Of a DNA stretch of 64,000 nucleotides, positions 23,882 to 32,377 are shown piece by piece. How positions within the stretch are numbered: the stretch's first letter is position 1; each line of letters starts with the position of its first letter. The translations under genes and the position numbers were made by a program. The stretch is from CAYFPS01 sp964345075 (GTDB lineage: Bacteria > CAIWAD01). Location of the stretch: the NCBI GenBank assembly GCA_964345075.1, contig CAYFPS010000006.1:1-64000 (forward strand), given 5' to 3'. A model generated the notes under the pieces. It did not search any database and was not told the DNA's origin. It saw only the letters and a program-made list of their open reading frames with translations.

Positions 23882-24553
23882 ATGTCTGAAGCAATTGACG
23901 ATTATCTCAAGGCAATCTATCAGCTGAGCGAGGAGGACAGCCCGGCTGGTCCGCGCCGCATCTCCACGGGCGAACTTGCCGTGAGGCTGGGAATTAGTGC
24001 AGCCTCGGTCAGCGGCATGCTGAAGCGTCTGTCCGGCCGCAAGCCCCGCCTGCTGGATTACGGTCCACATGAGGGCGTACGGCTGAGTCCGGCTGGGCGA
24101 AGCCATGCCCTCAAGGTGTTGCGCCGGCACCGCGTCATCGAACTCTTCCTGCATGAGAAACTTGGCTTCCGCTGGGATGAAGTGCATGAAGAGGCCGACC
24201 GTCTGGAGCACGCGGCCTCCGATGAATTCACTGATCGACTTGCCCGCTTTCTGGGATCGCCGGAAACGGATCCGCACGGCGAACTGATTCCCAATGCGGA
24301 CGGCACGCTGCCAGCCCGCAGCGAGGTTGCCCTGCTGGAGCTGCCGTTGAAGACCGAACGACAGATCCTGCGTGTGACAAGCCCTGATCCCTCTGAACTT
24401 CGCTACCTGGCCGAGCGCGGCATTGTGCCCGGCGCCCGGATTCTCATTGTATCACGGGATCCCTTTGGTGGATCGTGGAAGGTTCAGGTTGAGGGGGCGG
24501 GGCAGGAAATCGGTCCGATCGTCACTTCGCGCATCTTCGTGGAGGCGCCATGA
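23882..24553 (+). CDS. DtxR/MntR-family metal-dependent regulator
   Basis: 223 residues. N-terminal winged helix (DDYLKAIYQLSE, STGELAVRLGISAASVSGMLKRL), a metal-dimerisation region (HRVIELFLHEKLGFRWDEVHEEADRLEHA) with the His/Glu ligands of the family, and a C-terminal FeoA/SH3-like domain (ERGIVPGARILIVS). It heads an operon with a metal-importing ABC system, so it most likely represses import when Mn(II) or Fe(II) is sufficient. Stop and next start overlap by four bases. The ribosome site is weak. GTGATACA (rc) at 24448. Confidence 0.9.
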   Translation: MSEAIDDYLKAIYQLSEEDSPAGPRRISTGELAVRLGISAASVSGMLKRLSGRKPRLLDYGPHEGVRLSPAGRSHALKVLRRHRVIELFLHEKLGFRWDEVHEEADRLEHAASDEFTDRLARFLGSPETDPHGELIPNADGTLPARSEVALLELPLKTERQILRVTSPDPSELRYLAERGIVPGARILIVSRDPFGGSWKVQVEGAGQEIGPIVTSRIFVEAP

Positions 24554-25458
24554 AACATTTTTGGCTGCTACTGCTCGCCGTGCTTGCCACGCTATCCTGC
24601 TCAGGCCGGGATGCTTCGGACACGAGGCTGAGCGTCATCTGCACGACCGGCATGATCGGCAGTCTGGCCGAGCAGATTGCCGGAAGTGAGGCCCGTGTGA
24701 CAAGCCTGATGGGTGCCGGTGTGGATCCGCACCAATACAAGGCCTCAGCGCGGGATCTGATTCGGTTGGCGGAGGCTGATCTTGTACTTTACAACGGCCT
24801 TCACCTGGAAGCCCGACTGGGTAAGGTCCTGGAAAAGCTGAGTCACGCGCGATCGCTTGCGGTCGCCGAGGATCTGCCCGGTGTGGAGTTGATCAATCAC
24901 GAGGGCGAGCATCCCGATCCGCACCTCTGGTTTAATGTAAAGGCATGGAGTACTGTTGCCCTTCGCATTGGTCGGGCCATGGCCGAAGAGGATACCTTGC
25001 ACGCTTCGCTTTATCTAAAGCGAGCCGTGAATCTTCAGCAGCAGCTGATCGACCTGGATGAAGAGATTGCAGCAATGCTGGGCCAGGTTCCGGAAGAGGC
25101 GCGTATCCTGATTACAGCCCATGATGCCTTTGCCTACTTCGGCAGGCGCTACGGTTTTGAAGTCAGGGGTCTGCAGGGCATCAGCACGGTAACAGAACCT
25201 TCGGGCTCGGCGCTCATGCAGCTCAGGGATCTGATTGTATCACGGAAGATTCCCGCGGTCTTCATTGAGAGCAGTGTGCCGGTTCGCACTATTTTGGCGC
25301 TTCAGGAGGCTGTTGCAGCCGAGGGGCATGACCTGATTGTCGGCGAAGCGCTTTTTTCTGATGCGCCCGGAAGCCGTGATACACCAGAAGGCAGCTATCA
25401 GGGAATGGTTCTGCATAACGCGCGCGCGATTTCGCGAGCGCTGGGGGGAAAACAATGA
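24550..25458 (+). CDS. Metal ABC importer, substrate-binding lipoprotein
   Basis: 302 residues. Lipobox LATLSC with the lipidated cysteine at about residue 17. Cluster 9/A-I binding protein fold: ligands in GVDPHQYKAS (His), PDPHLWFNV (His), AVFIESSVPVR (Glu) and VGEALFSDA (Asp). The Glu in the third position is the pattern of Mn/Fe-type PsaA/MntC proteins; Zn types have His there and a His-rich loop, absent here. Delivers metal to the membrane permeases encoded downstream. GTGATACA at 25236 and 25376. Confidence 0.92.
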   Translation: MKHFWLLLLAVLATLSCSGRDASDTRLSVICTTGMIGSLAEQIAGSEARVTSLMGAGVDPHQYKASARDLIRLAEADLVLYNGLHLEARLGKVLEKLSHARSLAVAEDLPGVELINHEGEHPDPHLWFNVKAWSTVALRIGRAMAEEDTLHASLYLKRAVNLQQQLIDLDEEIAAMLGQVPEEARILITAHDAFAYFGRRYGFEVRGLQGISTVTEPSGSALMQLRDLIVSRKIPAVFIESSVPVRTILALQEAVAAEGHDLIVGEALFSDAPGSRDTPEGSYQGMVLHNARAISRALGGKQ

Positions 25459-26219
25459 ATCACGAACTGGCCATCGAGGTCCACGACCTATCGGTTGCCT
25501 ATCGGGACCAACCCGTGCTCTGGGATGTGGACATGCAGGTCAGGCGCGGATGCCTGAGCGCTCTGGTCGGCCCGAACGGCGCTGGAAAATCTACACTGCT
25601 CAAAAGCCTGATGGGCCTGATCAGGCCGGCTGCAGGAACCGTCCGCCTGCTGGGCAGCAATCTGGACGAGGTGCGTCGGCGCATCAGTTATGTGCCCCAG
25701 CGCGGCAATGTTGACTGGACTTTTCCGGTTACAGTCCGTGATGTCGTGCTGATGGGCCGCTATCCACATCTGGGCTGGTTCAGGCGTCCCGGCAGCAAGG
25801 ATCGCCGTTTGGCGATGGAAGCGCTGGATCGCGTGGGCATGAGCGCCTATGCTGACAGGCAGATCAGTCAACTTTCGGGCGGCCAGCAGCAGCGCGCCTT
25901 CCTGGCACGGGCACTGGCGCAGGACGGTGATTTGCTGCTATTGGACGAGCCATTTCAGGGCGTGGACGCCCGGACGGAGAAGGCGATTATCGGCCTTTTG
26001 CGGGAACTGCGAACCTCTGGGCGCACGGTGCTTGTCGTGCATCACGACCTGCAAACAATTCCAGACTACTTCGACTGTGTATCACTGCTCAATGTGCGCA
26101 TGGTGGCCGAAGGTCTGGTGGATGAAGTGTTTACGGAAGAAAATCTGCGCCTTTGCTTTGGTGGCCGGCGTGGAGAAGTGGGTGAGACGACTTCGGTAGC
26201 TGCGGGAAGCCGGCCATGA
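25455..26219 (+). CDS. Metal ABC importer ATPase
   Basis: 254 residues. Walker A GPNGAGKST, Q-loop YVPQRGNVDWTFPVTVRDVV, signature QLSGGQQQRAFLARAL, Walker B LLLLDEPFQGVD and the switch histidine in LVVHHDL. The NVDWTFPV segment is characteristic of Mn/Zn importer ATPases. Overlaps its neighbours by four bases on both sides. GTGATACA (rc) at 26078. Confidence 0.96.
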   Translation: MNHELAIEVHDLSVAYRDQPVLWDVDMQVRRGCLSALVGPNGAGKSTLLKSLMGLIRPAAGTVRLLGSNLDEVRRRISYVPQRGNVDWTFPVTVRDVVLMGRYPHLGWFRRPGSKDRRLAMEALDRVGMSAYADRQISQLSGGQQQRAFLARALAQDGDLLLLDEPFQGVDARTEKAIIGLLRELRTSGRTVLVVHHDLQTIPDYFDCVSLLNVRMVAEGLVDEVFTEENLRLCFGGRRGEVGETTSVAAGSRP

Positions 26220-27085
26220 TGATCGACTTCATCAGCGTGACCATCGGGCTTGGCGCGGGCCTTGTTGGTGCTGTTGGCGGCATGCTGGGAGTCTTTCTTG
26301 TGCTCAGGCGCAAGGCCCTGACAGGTGATGTTGTATCACACGCAGCGCTTCCCGGAATTGTACTGGCCTTTCTTCTCTTTGGCAAGAATCCCGGTCTGCT
26401 CATGCTGGGCGCCCTGCTGGCTGGCTGGTTTGGCATGGTGCTGGCGGACTGGATTCTCAAGAAAAGCGTGATCCATGAAGACAGCGTGCTTGGGCTTGTG
26501 CTAAGTGTCTTTTTCGGACTGGGCTTGATGCTATTGACATGGCTGCAGCGCATGCCCGATGCATCACAGGCCGGACTGGACCGCTACCTCTTTGGCAGTG
26601 CGGCGACACTGCTTAGAAGCGACCTCTACTGGATGGGAACTGTCGCGCTACTGCTGCTTGTTCTGCTGGGGCTTTTCTGGAAGGAGTGGAAGCTGCTGGC
26701 CTTCGATCCCGACTTCGCTTCGCTGGCGGGCTTTCCCGCGCTTGGTCTTGATCGTGCATTGCTGCTGATGTGTGTCACGGCCATTGTCCTGGGCTTGCAA
26801 ACAGTTGGTGTCGTCCTGATGAGCTCCCTTGTCATCGCACCGGCAGTCGCGGCAAGGCAATGGGTGCGACGTCTGGGATCCATGGTGGCGCTGGCCGGCG
26901 CATTTGGCTTTTTGTCAGGCCTGATCGGAAGCTTCTTTTCACTGCGCATTGAAAACCTTCCTGCGGGCCCGGCCATTGTCCTTGTGGCCACTTGTTTGGC
27001 CATTCTCTCCTTGTTGATTGCGCCGGAGCAGGGGCTGCTGCCTGCCTGGTGGCGCTCGCGCAAACTGCATGAGGCTCGCGGATGA
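26216..27085 (+). CDS. Metal ABC importer permease 1
   Basis: 289 residues, about eight membrane helices. ABC-3 family: GGMLGVFLVLRRKALTGDVVSHAALPGIVLAF near the start in two pieces, and LQTVGVVLMSSLVIAPAVAARQW later. The histidine in SHAALPG lies in the translocation path of the family. Preceded and followed by four-base overlaps. GTGATACA (rc) at 26332. Confidence 0.94.
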   Translation: MMIDFISVTIGLGAGLVGAVGGMLGVFLVLRRKALTGDVVSHAALPGIVLAFLLFGKNPGLLMLGALLAGWFGMVLADWILKKSVIHEDSVLGLVLSVFFGLGLMLLTWLQRMPDASQAGLDRYLFGSAATLLRSDLYWMGTVALLLLVLLGLFWKEWKLLAFDPDFASLAGFPALGLDRALLLMCVTAIVLGLQTVGVVLMSSLVIAPAVAARQWVRRLGSMVALAGAFGFLSGLIGSFFSLRIENLPAGPAIVLVATCLAILSLLIAPEQGLLPAWWRSRKLHEARG

Positions 27086-28227
27086 GTGCCATGCTCGAAG
27101 TTCAACTCGTTGCGCTGCTCACGGCCCTGGCTTGCGCGCTACCGGGAGTCTTTCTTCTGCTGAGGCACCAATCAATGATGAGTGATGCCATCGGGCATAG
27201 CGTGCTGCCCGGCATTGTGATTGCCTTCCTTGTTGTTGGCAACCTGGACTCGCCCTTGCTTGCTGTGGGTGCTGCATTAAGTGGCCTGGCCATGGTTTTC
27301 CTGGTGAACCTGCTGACCCGCAGCGGGCGTGTTGCCTCCGATGCCGCTCTGGGACTGGTCTTTCCCGCACTCTTCAGCCTGGCTGTTTTACTGGTTTCCA
27401 TGAAGGCGGAGAACATCCACCTGGATACGGATGCTGTTCTCCTGGGAGAGCTTGCCTTTGCGCCCTTCAACCGGCTTGTGATACATGGACTGGATCTGGG
27501 GCCAGTGGCTGTCTACGAAATGGGCTGCATTCTGCTGCTGAATCTTCTGGCCTATCAGCTTTTTAGAAATGTTCGTGTACTCGCTGCCTTCGATCCGCTG
27601 CAGACTGCGGCCTCGGGCTTCAGGCCCGGTTTGATTGAATTGCTGGAGCTGGGCCTTGTTTCACTGACCTGCGTGGGCGCCTTTGATGCCGTGGGTTCCA
27701 TATTGGTGGTGGCCCTGATGGTTGCACCGGCGGCAACGGCCAGACTCCTTGCCCAGCGCGTGGAGTCGCTCGTCAGGCTCGCTCTGGCGGTTGCGGCCCT
27801 CGCTGCAATCAGTGGCTGGTGGCTTGCCTGGTGGCTGGATGCCTCTATCGCCGGATCGATGGCTGCAGTTTCAGGAATACTCTTTACGCTTGCGCTTGTG
27901 TTCTCACCCAGGGAAGGTCTTCTGGTGCAGGCCCGGCGATCTGTATCACAGCGACGCACCTTTGCCCGTCGCATGCTCTGTATTCACCTTTTGCATCACG
28001 AGGGGACGGATGCGGAGGAAACCGAATCCAGGATCGATCACTTAAGCGAGCATCTGGCCTGGGCTCCCGAGCTGGCCGCGCAAATTGTAGCTTGGTCGAT
28101 CAAGGCGGGTGATCTTCGGCAGGAAGCCGGTCGCCTTCACCTGCTGAATGCCGGACGAATTCTGGCGCGCGAGGCCCTTGAACAGTTGCCACAACAGCGG
28201 CGGGATCCCGATCCACTCACACTCTGA
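27082..28227 (+). CDS. Metal ABC importer permease 2 with cytosolic C-terminal domain
   Basis: 381 residues. The first 270 are a second ABC-3 permease (LLLRHQSMMSDAIGHSVLPG, FDAVGSILVVALMVAPAATA). The last 100 are soluble: RRMLCIHLLHHEG, DHLSEHLAWAPELAAQIVAWSIKAGDL, GRLHLLNAGRILAREALE, which reads like a winged helix related to the DtxR fold. Such extended permeases occur in TroD/MtsC-like systems. The tail could sense metal or contact the ATPase; that is inference. GTGATACA at 27478 and 27942. Confidence 0.88.
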   Translation: MSAMLEVQLVALLTALACALPGVFLLLRHQSMMSDAIGHSVLPGIVIAFLVVGNLDSPLLAVGAALSGLAMVFLVNLLTRSGRVASDAALGLVFPALFSLAVLLVSMKAENIHLDTDAVLLGELAFAPFNRLVIHGLDLGPVAVYEMGCILLLNLLAYQLFRNVRVLAAFDPLQTAASGFRPGLIELLELGLVSLTCVGAFDAVGSILVVALMVAPAATARLLAQRVESLVRLALAVAALAAISGWWLAWWLDASIAGSMAAVSGILFTLALVFSPREGLLVQARRSVSQRRTFARRMLCIHLLHHEGTDAEETESRIDHLSEHLAWAPELAAQIVAWSIKAGDLRQEAGRLHLLNAGRILAREALEQLPQQRRDPDPLTL

Positions 28228-28237
28228 AGGGGGGAAC

Positions 28238-29206
28238 ATGCATTACAATCCCATGGGGCATTCCGGCCTCAAACTGAGCCGTTTTGCTCTGGGTGGCTGG
28301 ACCACCTTTGGCGGCAGTGTTTCCGAACAGCGGCAGGTTAATCGCCTGATCCATCTGGCCCACGATCATGGCGTCAACTATTTCGATACCGCCGACATCT
28401 ACGACAAAGGCGCCAGCGAGATTGCCATGGGCCGCGCACTTGGTTCGCTTCCGCGACATCACATTGTGCTTGCCAGCAAGGTTTTCTGGCCGATGAGCAG
28501 CGATGTCAACGATCGCGGACTTTCGCGCAAGCACATCATGGAGAGCGTCAATGCCAGCCTCAAGCGCCTTGGCACGGATTATCTCGATCTCTATTTCTGT
28601 CATCGCTACGATCCCGAGACGCCGCTGGAGGAGACCTTACGGGCGATGGATGATCTGGTGCGTCAGGGCAAGGTGCTCTACTGGGGCACAAGCGAATGGA
28701 ACGGTGAAGCCATCCATCGTATTCACGGTCTTGCCGCCGAACACGGCTGTTATGCGCCGCGGGTCGAACAGCCCCAGTACAGCCTGCTGGCGCGAGGGCG
28801 CTTTGAGAACGATGTGCTGCCTGCCTGCCGCAAGACCGACATGGGCACCGTTGTCTGGAGCCCGCTGGCCAGTGGCTTCCTGAGTGGCAAGTATGATGAA
28901 GGCATTCCTGCTGGTACGCGACTTGAACGAATGGAATGGCTGCGCAAGGGTCTGCTGAAGGAGAGCAATCAGAAGCGCATGGAGGCTTTCCGGCAGCTGG
29001 CGGCAGAGATGAACATCAGCCGCACACAGCTCGCACTGGCCTGGGCCGCCCGCATGGAGGGTGTGAGCAGTGTGATTCTCGGTGCGACCTCCGAAGAGCA
29101 ACTCCTGGAGAACCTGCTGGCTGATCGTATCACACTGGAAGCACCGGTACTGGAAGCCCTCGACCGCATCTTCGAACCTGGTAACAATGCCAGCGACCCC
29201 GATTGA
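28238..29206 (+). CDS. Aldo/keto reductase (K+-channel beta-like group)
   Basis: 322 residues from the ATG at 28238 (AAGGGGGGAAC upstream). TIM-barrel NADPH oxidoreductase: VNYFDTADIYDKGASEIAMG holds the catalytic Asp and Tyr, HIVLASKVFWPM the Lys, and YLDLYFCHRYDPETPLEE the His. MHYNPMGHSGLKLSRFALG at the start and QPQYSLLAR are typical of the YghZ/Kv-beta subgroup. Substrate unknown. First of three rightward genes ending with fumarylacetoacetase. Contains GTGATACG (rc, 29127). Confidence 0.92.
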   Translation: MHYNPMGHSGLKLSRFALGGWTTFGGSVSEQRQVNRLIHLAHDHGVNYFDTADIYDKGASEIAMGRALGSLPRHHIVLASKVFWPMSSDVNDRGLSRKHIMESVNASLKRLGTDYLDLYFCHRYDPETPLEETLRAMDDLVRQGKVLYWGTSEWNGEAIHRIHGLAAEHGCYAPRVEQPQYSLLARGRFENDVLPACRKTDMGTVVWSPLASGFLSGKYDEGIPAGTRLERMEWLRKGLLKESNQKRMEAFRQLAAEMNISRTQLALAWAARMEGVSSVILGATSEEQLLENLLADRITLEAPVLEALDRIFEPGNNASDPD

Positions 29207-29213
29207 GGAAAAC

Positions 29214-30158
29214 ATGGCGCAAACAGTGATACACGAAGTCCTCGCTGGATTGATCGACTATGCGGGTCTATTTCCACCTGCCGGCCTTGCCATGAGCGAG
29301 GCGACACGCCTCTATCAGGGCTATCTGGGAACAGGCGATCGCTGGATGCTTGGTCGATTCATCTGCCCCGTATCACGACTGGGCGAGTGGAAGAGCTGTG
29401 TCTCTGGAAGCATCACACCCTTACAACTGAGCCTTCTGGGCGGGCCGGCACCCCCGTTGGAGCGTTTTGCCGCTCATCTGGAACGACTGCTGGCAACGGC
29501 CAGACAGGAGCTTGATGAAGTGAGCGATCATGTGGATGGCCGCTGCTGGGAACTGCGCGCACCCGATATTTCTGCCGGCAGTGCCCAGAGGATCACGAGC
29601 GCACTTGACGCTTTTTCAGCGGCCATCGGAAGTGATTGTGCATTCTATGTTGAAGTTCAGCCGGGTCCGGATAACGAAGCTCTCGATCTGCTGCTGGAGC
29701 GATTAGGTGAGCTCAATTGCCAGCGTGATGCCGATGCCGGCTTCAAACTGCGCTGTGGTGGCCTTGAGCCGGATGCCTTTCCTTCCGCCATGGAGCTGGC
29801 CCGAATTCTGACAGCCTGCCATCGGCACCGGGTTCCACTCAAGCTGACAGCCGGCCTGCATCACCCGCTGCCCTCAATGCGCGGCGGACTACCCATGCAC
29901 GGTTTTCTAAATGTTTTGCTGGCGGCCAGTGCATTGGCATCCTACGAGCTGCGGGCCCGTGACCTGATCGGCCTGCTGGAGGACCGGGCACCCGGCAGTT
30001 TCCGTGTGACAAGTGAGTGGATCGAGTGGCGCGAACTGCGCATCAGCCGCTCCGAAATGCGTGATACACGCAAAAAGCTGATCCGTTCTTTCGGATCCTG
30101 CAGTTTTGATGAACCCCGCGAAGATCTGGCCCTGCTGGGCTGGTTCCCGCCCAAGTGA
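29214..30158 (+). CDS. Unrecognised conserved-looking protein beside fumarylacetoacetase
   Basis: 314 residues, starting seven bases after the reductase and ending 17 before fah. No signal or membrane segment. Segments that look conserved: LIDYAGLFPPAGL at the start, FYVEVQPGPDN, GFKLRCGGLEPDAFPS and PLKLTAGLHHPLP. The alternation of strand and helix and the KLRCGG and KLTAGLHHP loops suggest a barrel-type enzyme. I do not recognise a characterised family. Neighbour order suggests a role in aromatic amino-acid or acylpyruvate breakdown, by association only. GTGATACA at 29226 and 30061. Confidence 0.7.
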   Translation: MAQTVIHEVLAGLIDYAGLFPPAGLAMSEATRLYQGYLGTGDRWMLGRFICPVSRLGEWKSCVSGSITPLQLSLLGGPAPPLERFAAHLERLLATARQELDEVSDHVDGRCWELRAPDISAGSAQRITSALDAFSAAIGSDCAFYVEVQPGPDNEALDLLLERLGELNCQRDADAGFKLRCGGLEPDAFPSAMELARILTACHRHRVPLKLTAGLHHPLPSMRGGLPMHGFLNVLLAASALASYELRARDLIGLLEDRAPGSFRVTSEWIEWRELRISRSEMRDTRKKLIRSFGSCSFDEPREDLALLGWFPPK

Positions 30159-30175
30159 TCGAAAGGACGAGCAGC

Positions 30176-31456
30176 ATGAAGATTGCCGCCCAGCGCAAGA
30201 GCTTTGTCGAGAGTGCCCAGGGAAGCGACTTTCCCATCCAGAACCTGCCTTATGGCGTCTTCAGGACCGAGGATTCCAGCGCCAGAGTCGGAGTGGCCAT
30301 TGGCAACTTCGTGCTTGATCTTGCCTTGCTGGAGGAGAAGGGCTTGTTTGACGGGCCTTGCCTCAAGGGCCAGCAACTCTTCAACCGAGCCGAGATCAAT
30401 GGACTTCTGGAGCTCGGGCGAGCTGCCTGGAGCGAAGCGCGTGCCCGCATTGCCGAGCTGCTGGATGCCGATTGTCCCGTGATACGCGACAATGCCGAAC
30501 TTCGTCAGCAGGCCTTGCTGCCCATGAACTCCGTCAATATGCTGCTGCCAGTCAGGATTGGCGATTACACCGACTTTTACTCCAGCCGCGAACACGCAAC
30601 CAATGTCGGCATCATGTTCCGTGGCAAGGAAAATGCCCTGATGCCCAACTGGCTGCATCTGCCGGTTGCCTATCATGGCCGCGCCAGCAGCGTGGTGATC
30701 GACGGCACAGATTTGCTCAGGCCACTTGGACAGACTCTTCCTGTCGAGGGCGAGCCGCCTGTCTTCGGCCCAAGTCGTCTGGTGGATTTCGAGCTGGAAG
30801 TTGGCTTCATCACCGGCCCCGGAAACGAGCTGGGCGAGGCGATTGATGTATCACGGGCTCACGAGCATATTTTTGGTCTGGTTCTGGTAAACGACTGGTC
30901 GGCCCGTGATATTCAACAGTGGGAGTACCAGCCGCTGGGCCCCTTCCTTTCAAAGAACTTCGGCACGACGATTTCACCCTGGGTGGTAACGCTGGACGCG
31001 CTGGAGGCTTTCCGCTGTCAGGGGCCGGCCCAGGATCCTGCGCCCCTGCCCTACTTGCAGTGCAGCGATGCGCGCAGCTACGACATCAAGCTGGAAGTCC
31101 TTCTGGAAACGGAGAGCCTTGCCGAGCCCTTCTCGCTCTGCACTTCCAATTACCGCTACATGTACTGGAACATGAACCAGCAGCTGGCCCATCACACGGT
31201 GACGGGTTGTCCTGTCAAGGCCGGTGACCTCATGGCCTCAGGCACCATCAGCGGGCCGGAGAAGCATGAACGAGGTTCCATGCTGGAGCTGACCTGGCGG
31301 GGCAGCGAGCCGATCCAGCTGCCCGATGGCAGCGAGCGCAAGTTCTTTCAGGACGGCGACAGGGTGATTATTCGCGGTCACTGCGAAGGCGAGGGCTATC
31401 GAATTGGATTTGGCCAGGCTTCCGGAAAGGTCCTGCCTGCCCGCGATCAATCCTAA
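30176..31456 (+). CDS. Fumarylacetoacetase
   Basis: 426 residues, close to the usual length of about 420. Hydrolyses fumarylacetoacetate to fumarate and acetoacetate, the last step of tyrosine breakdown. Motifs: GDYTDFYSSREHATNVG (metal Asp and catalytic His), YHGRASSVVIDG, FELEVGFI (metal glutamates), VNDWSARDIQQWEYQPLGPF and FLSKNFGTTISPWVV. AAGGACGA precedes the ATG. No homogentisate dioxygenase is in this window. The last bases overlap the convergent Crp/Fnr gene by four. GTGATACA (rc) at 30847. Confidence 0.95.
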   Translation: MKIAAQRKSFVESAQGSDFPIQNLPYGVFRTEDSSARVGVAIGNFVLDLALLEEKGLFDGPCLKGQQLFNRAEINGLLELGRAAWSEARARIAELLDADCPVIRDNAELRQQALLPMNSVNMLLPVRIGDYTDFYSSREHATNVGIMFRGKENALMPNWLHLPVAYHGRASSVVIDGTDLLRPLGQTLPVEGEPPVFGPSRLVDFELEVGFITGPGNELGEAIDVSRAHEHIFGLVLVNDWSARDIQQWEYQPLGPFLSKNFGTTISPWVVTLDALEAFRCQGPAQDPAPLPYLQCSDARSYDIKLEVLLETESLAEPFSLCTSNYRYMYWNMNQQLAHHTVTGCPVKAGDLMASGTISGPEKHERGSMLELTWRGSEPIQLPDGSERKFFQDGDRVIIRGHCEGEGYRIGFGQASGKVLPARDQS

Positions 31457-32187
31457 AGGTCGCGGCTTTCGCGTTTAAGGCGCTTCATGTCCGGAATGTG
31501 AACCTTGCGGCCATTGAACTGGGCCAGACCATCATCATGAATCTGGCGCAAGGCCCGGGCAACGGTCTCGGGCCTGACGCCCAGCATGGCGGCCAGATCA
31601 CGGCGGGAAATGGGCAGGGTCAGCTCGGCCTGATTACCACCGTTCAGAGTGCTGCCGCAAGTGGGCAGCAGATCCAGCAGAATGTCCGTCAGGCGCCGGT
31701 TCAAGGGCAGGGTTGCACTGCGCAGGCGCGCTTCACCATAACCGCGCAGCTCCAGGGCGAGCATCTTCAGAAATTCAGCCAGCATTTCCGGATTGCGCTT
31801 GATGATCTCCTTGACGGCCCGGCCCGGAAAGAAGCAGACGGTGCTGGGGCTCAATGCCTCCGCGCTGGCCGTGTACTCCATTCCGCCGAAGTGTGCCGGA
31901 TAGCCCAGTGTTTCGCCCGCGCCGACCAACCTTAAAATCACGGAGTTGCCCCCGGCGTCGGTTTTGCGCAGGGCGATCAGGCCGCTGGCCACACAATGAA
32001 GACCGTGGCAGGGGTGGCTTTCCAGAAAGACAAACTGGCCGGGCGTGTAGCTGTTTTCCACACGATACTCTTCCAATAGTTCGCGATCCTCGCTGCCCAG
32101 CTTGCGCCAGCAACTTTGCTCGTTCATCGGGCAAGCTTCGCAGCTGCCAACTGCGCTATGAGGGGAATGTGCCGTGCGGGCCTGCAT
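31453..32187 (-). CDS. Crp/Fnr-family regulator with N-terminal cysteines
   Basis: 244 residues. An N-terminal CEACPMNEQSC (C-x2-C-x6-C, about residues 16-26) and a later PCHGLHC resemble the four cysteines that hold the oxygen-sensing 4Fe-4S cluster of Fnr. Next come a cyclic-nucleotide-binding-type beta barrel (VFLESHPCHGLHCVASGLI, RLVGAGETLGY), a dimerisation helix and a C-terminal winged helix (ISRRDLAAMLGVRPETVARALRQI). It diverges from the cbb3 oxidase operon; a TTGAC-N4-GTCAA site lies between. Oxygen-responsive control of that operon is the likely role. Confidence 0.88.
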   Translation of the reverse strand: MQARTAHSPHSAVGSCEACPMNEQSCWRKLGSEDRELLEEYRVENSYTPGQFVFLESHPCHGLHCVASGLIALRKTDAGGNSVILRLVGAGETLGYPAHFGGMEYTASAEALSPSTVCFFPGRAVKEIIKRNPEMLAEFLKMLALELRGYGEARLRSATLPLNRRLTDILLDLLPTCGSTLNGGNQAELTLPISRRDLAAMLGVRPETVARALRQIHDDGLAQFNGRKVHIPDMKRLKRESRDL

Positions 32188-32243
32188 GCTTCACACCAGT
32201 CTGTTTCGAACGAAAAGTGAACCTGTTCAAAATCGTCACTGAT

Positions 32244-32257
32244 TTGACATTTGTCAA
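32244..32257. promoter_or_regulatory. Crp/Fnr-type binding site
   Basis: Perfect palindrome TTGACATTTGTCAA (TTGAC-N4-GTCAA), in the 190-bp divergent space between the Crp/Fnr gene and ccoNO. The plan matches Fnr/Anr boxes (TTGAT-N4-ATCAA) with C:G at the inner position, a variant typical of other Crp/Fnr members. Confidence 0.7.
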
Positions 32258-32377
32258 GCCCCGGCATGACCAAAGCCCTCTTCATTTCAAGCTGTTGTTT
32301 GATAAACTTTTCAATCCGGCTTTTCTGCAAAGCCAAACTTGTCACGCTTGAACTCCAGCTCAAGACAGGGAGGTGCC

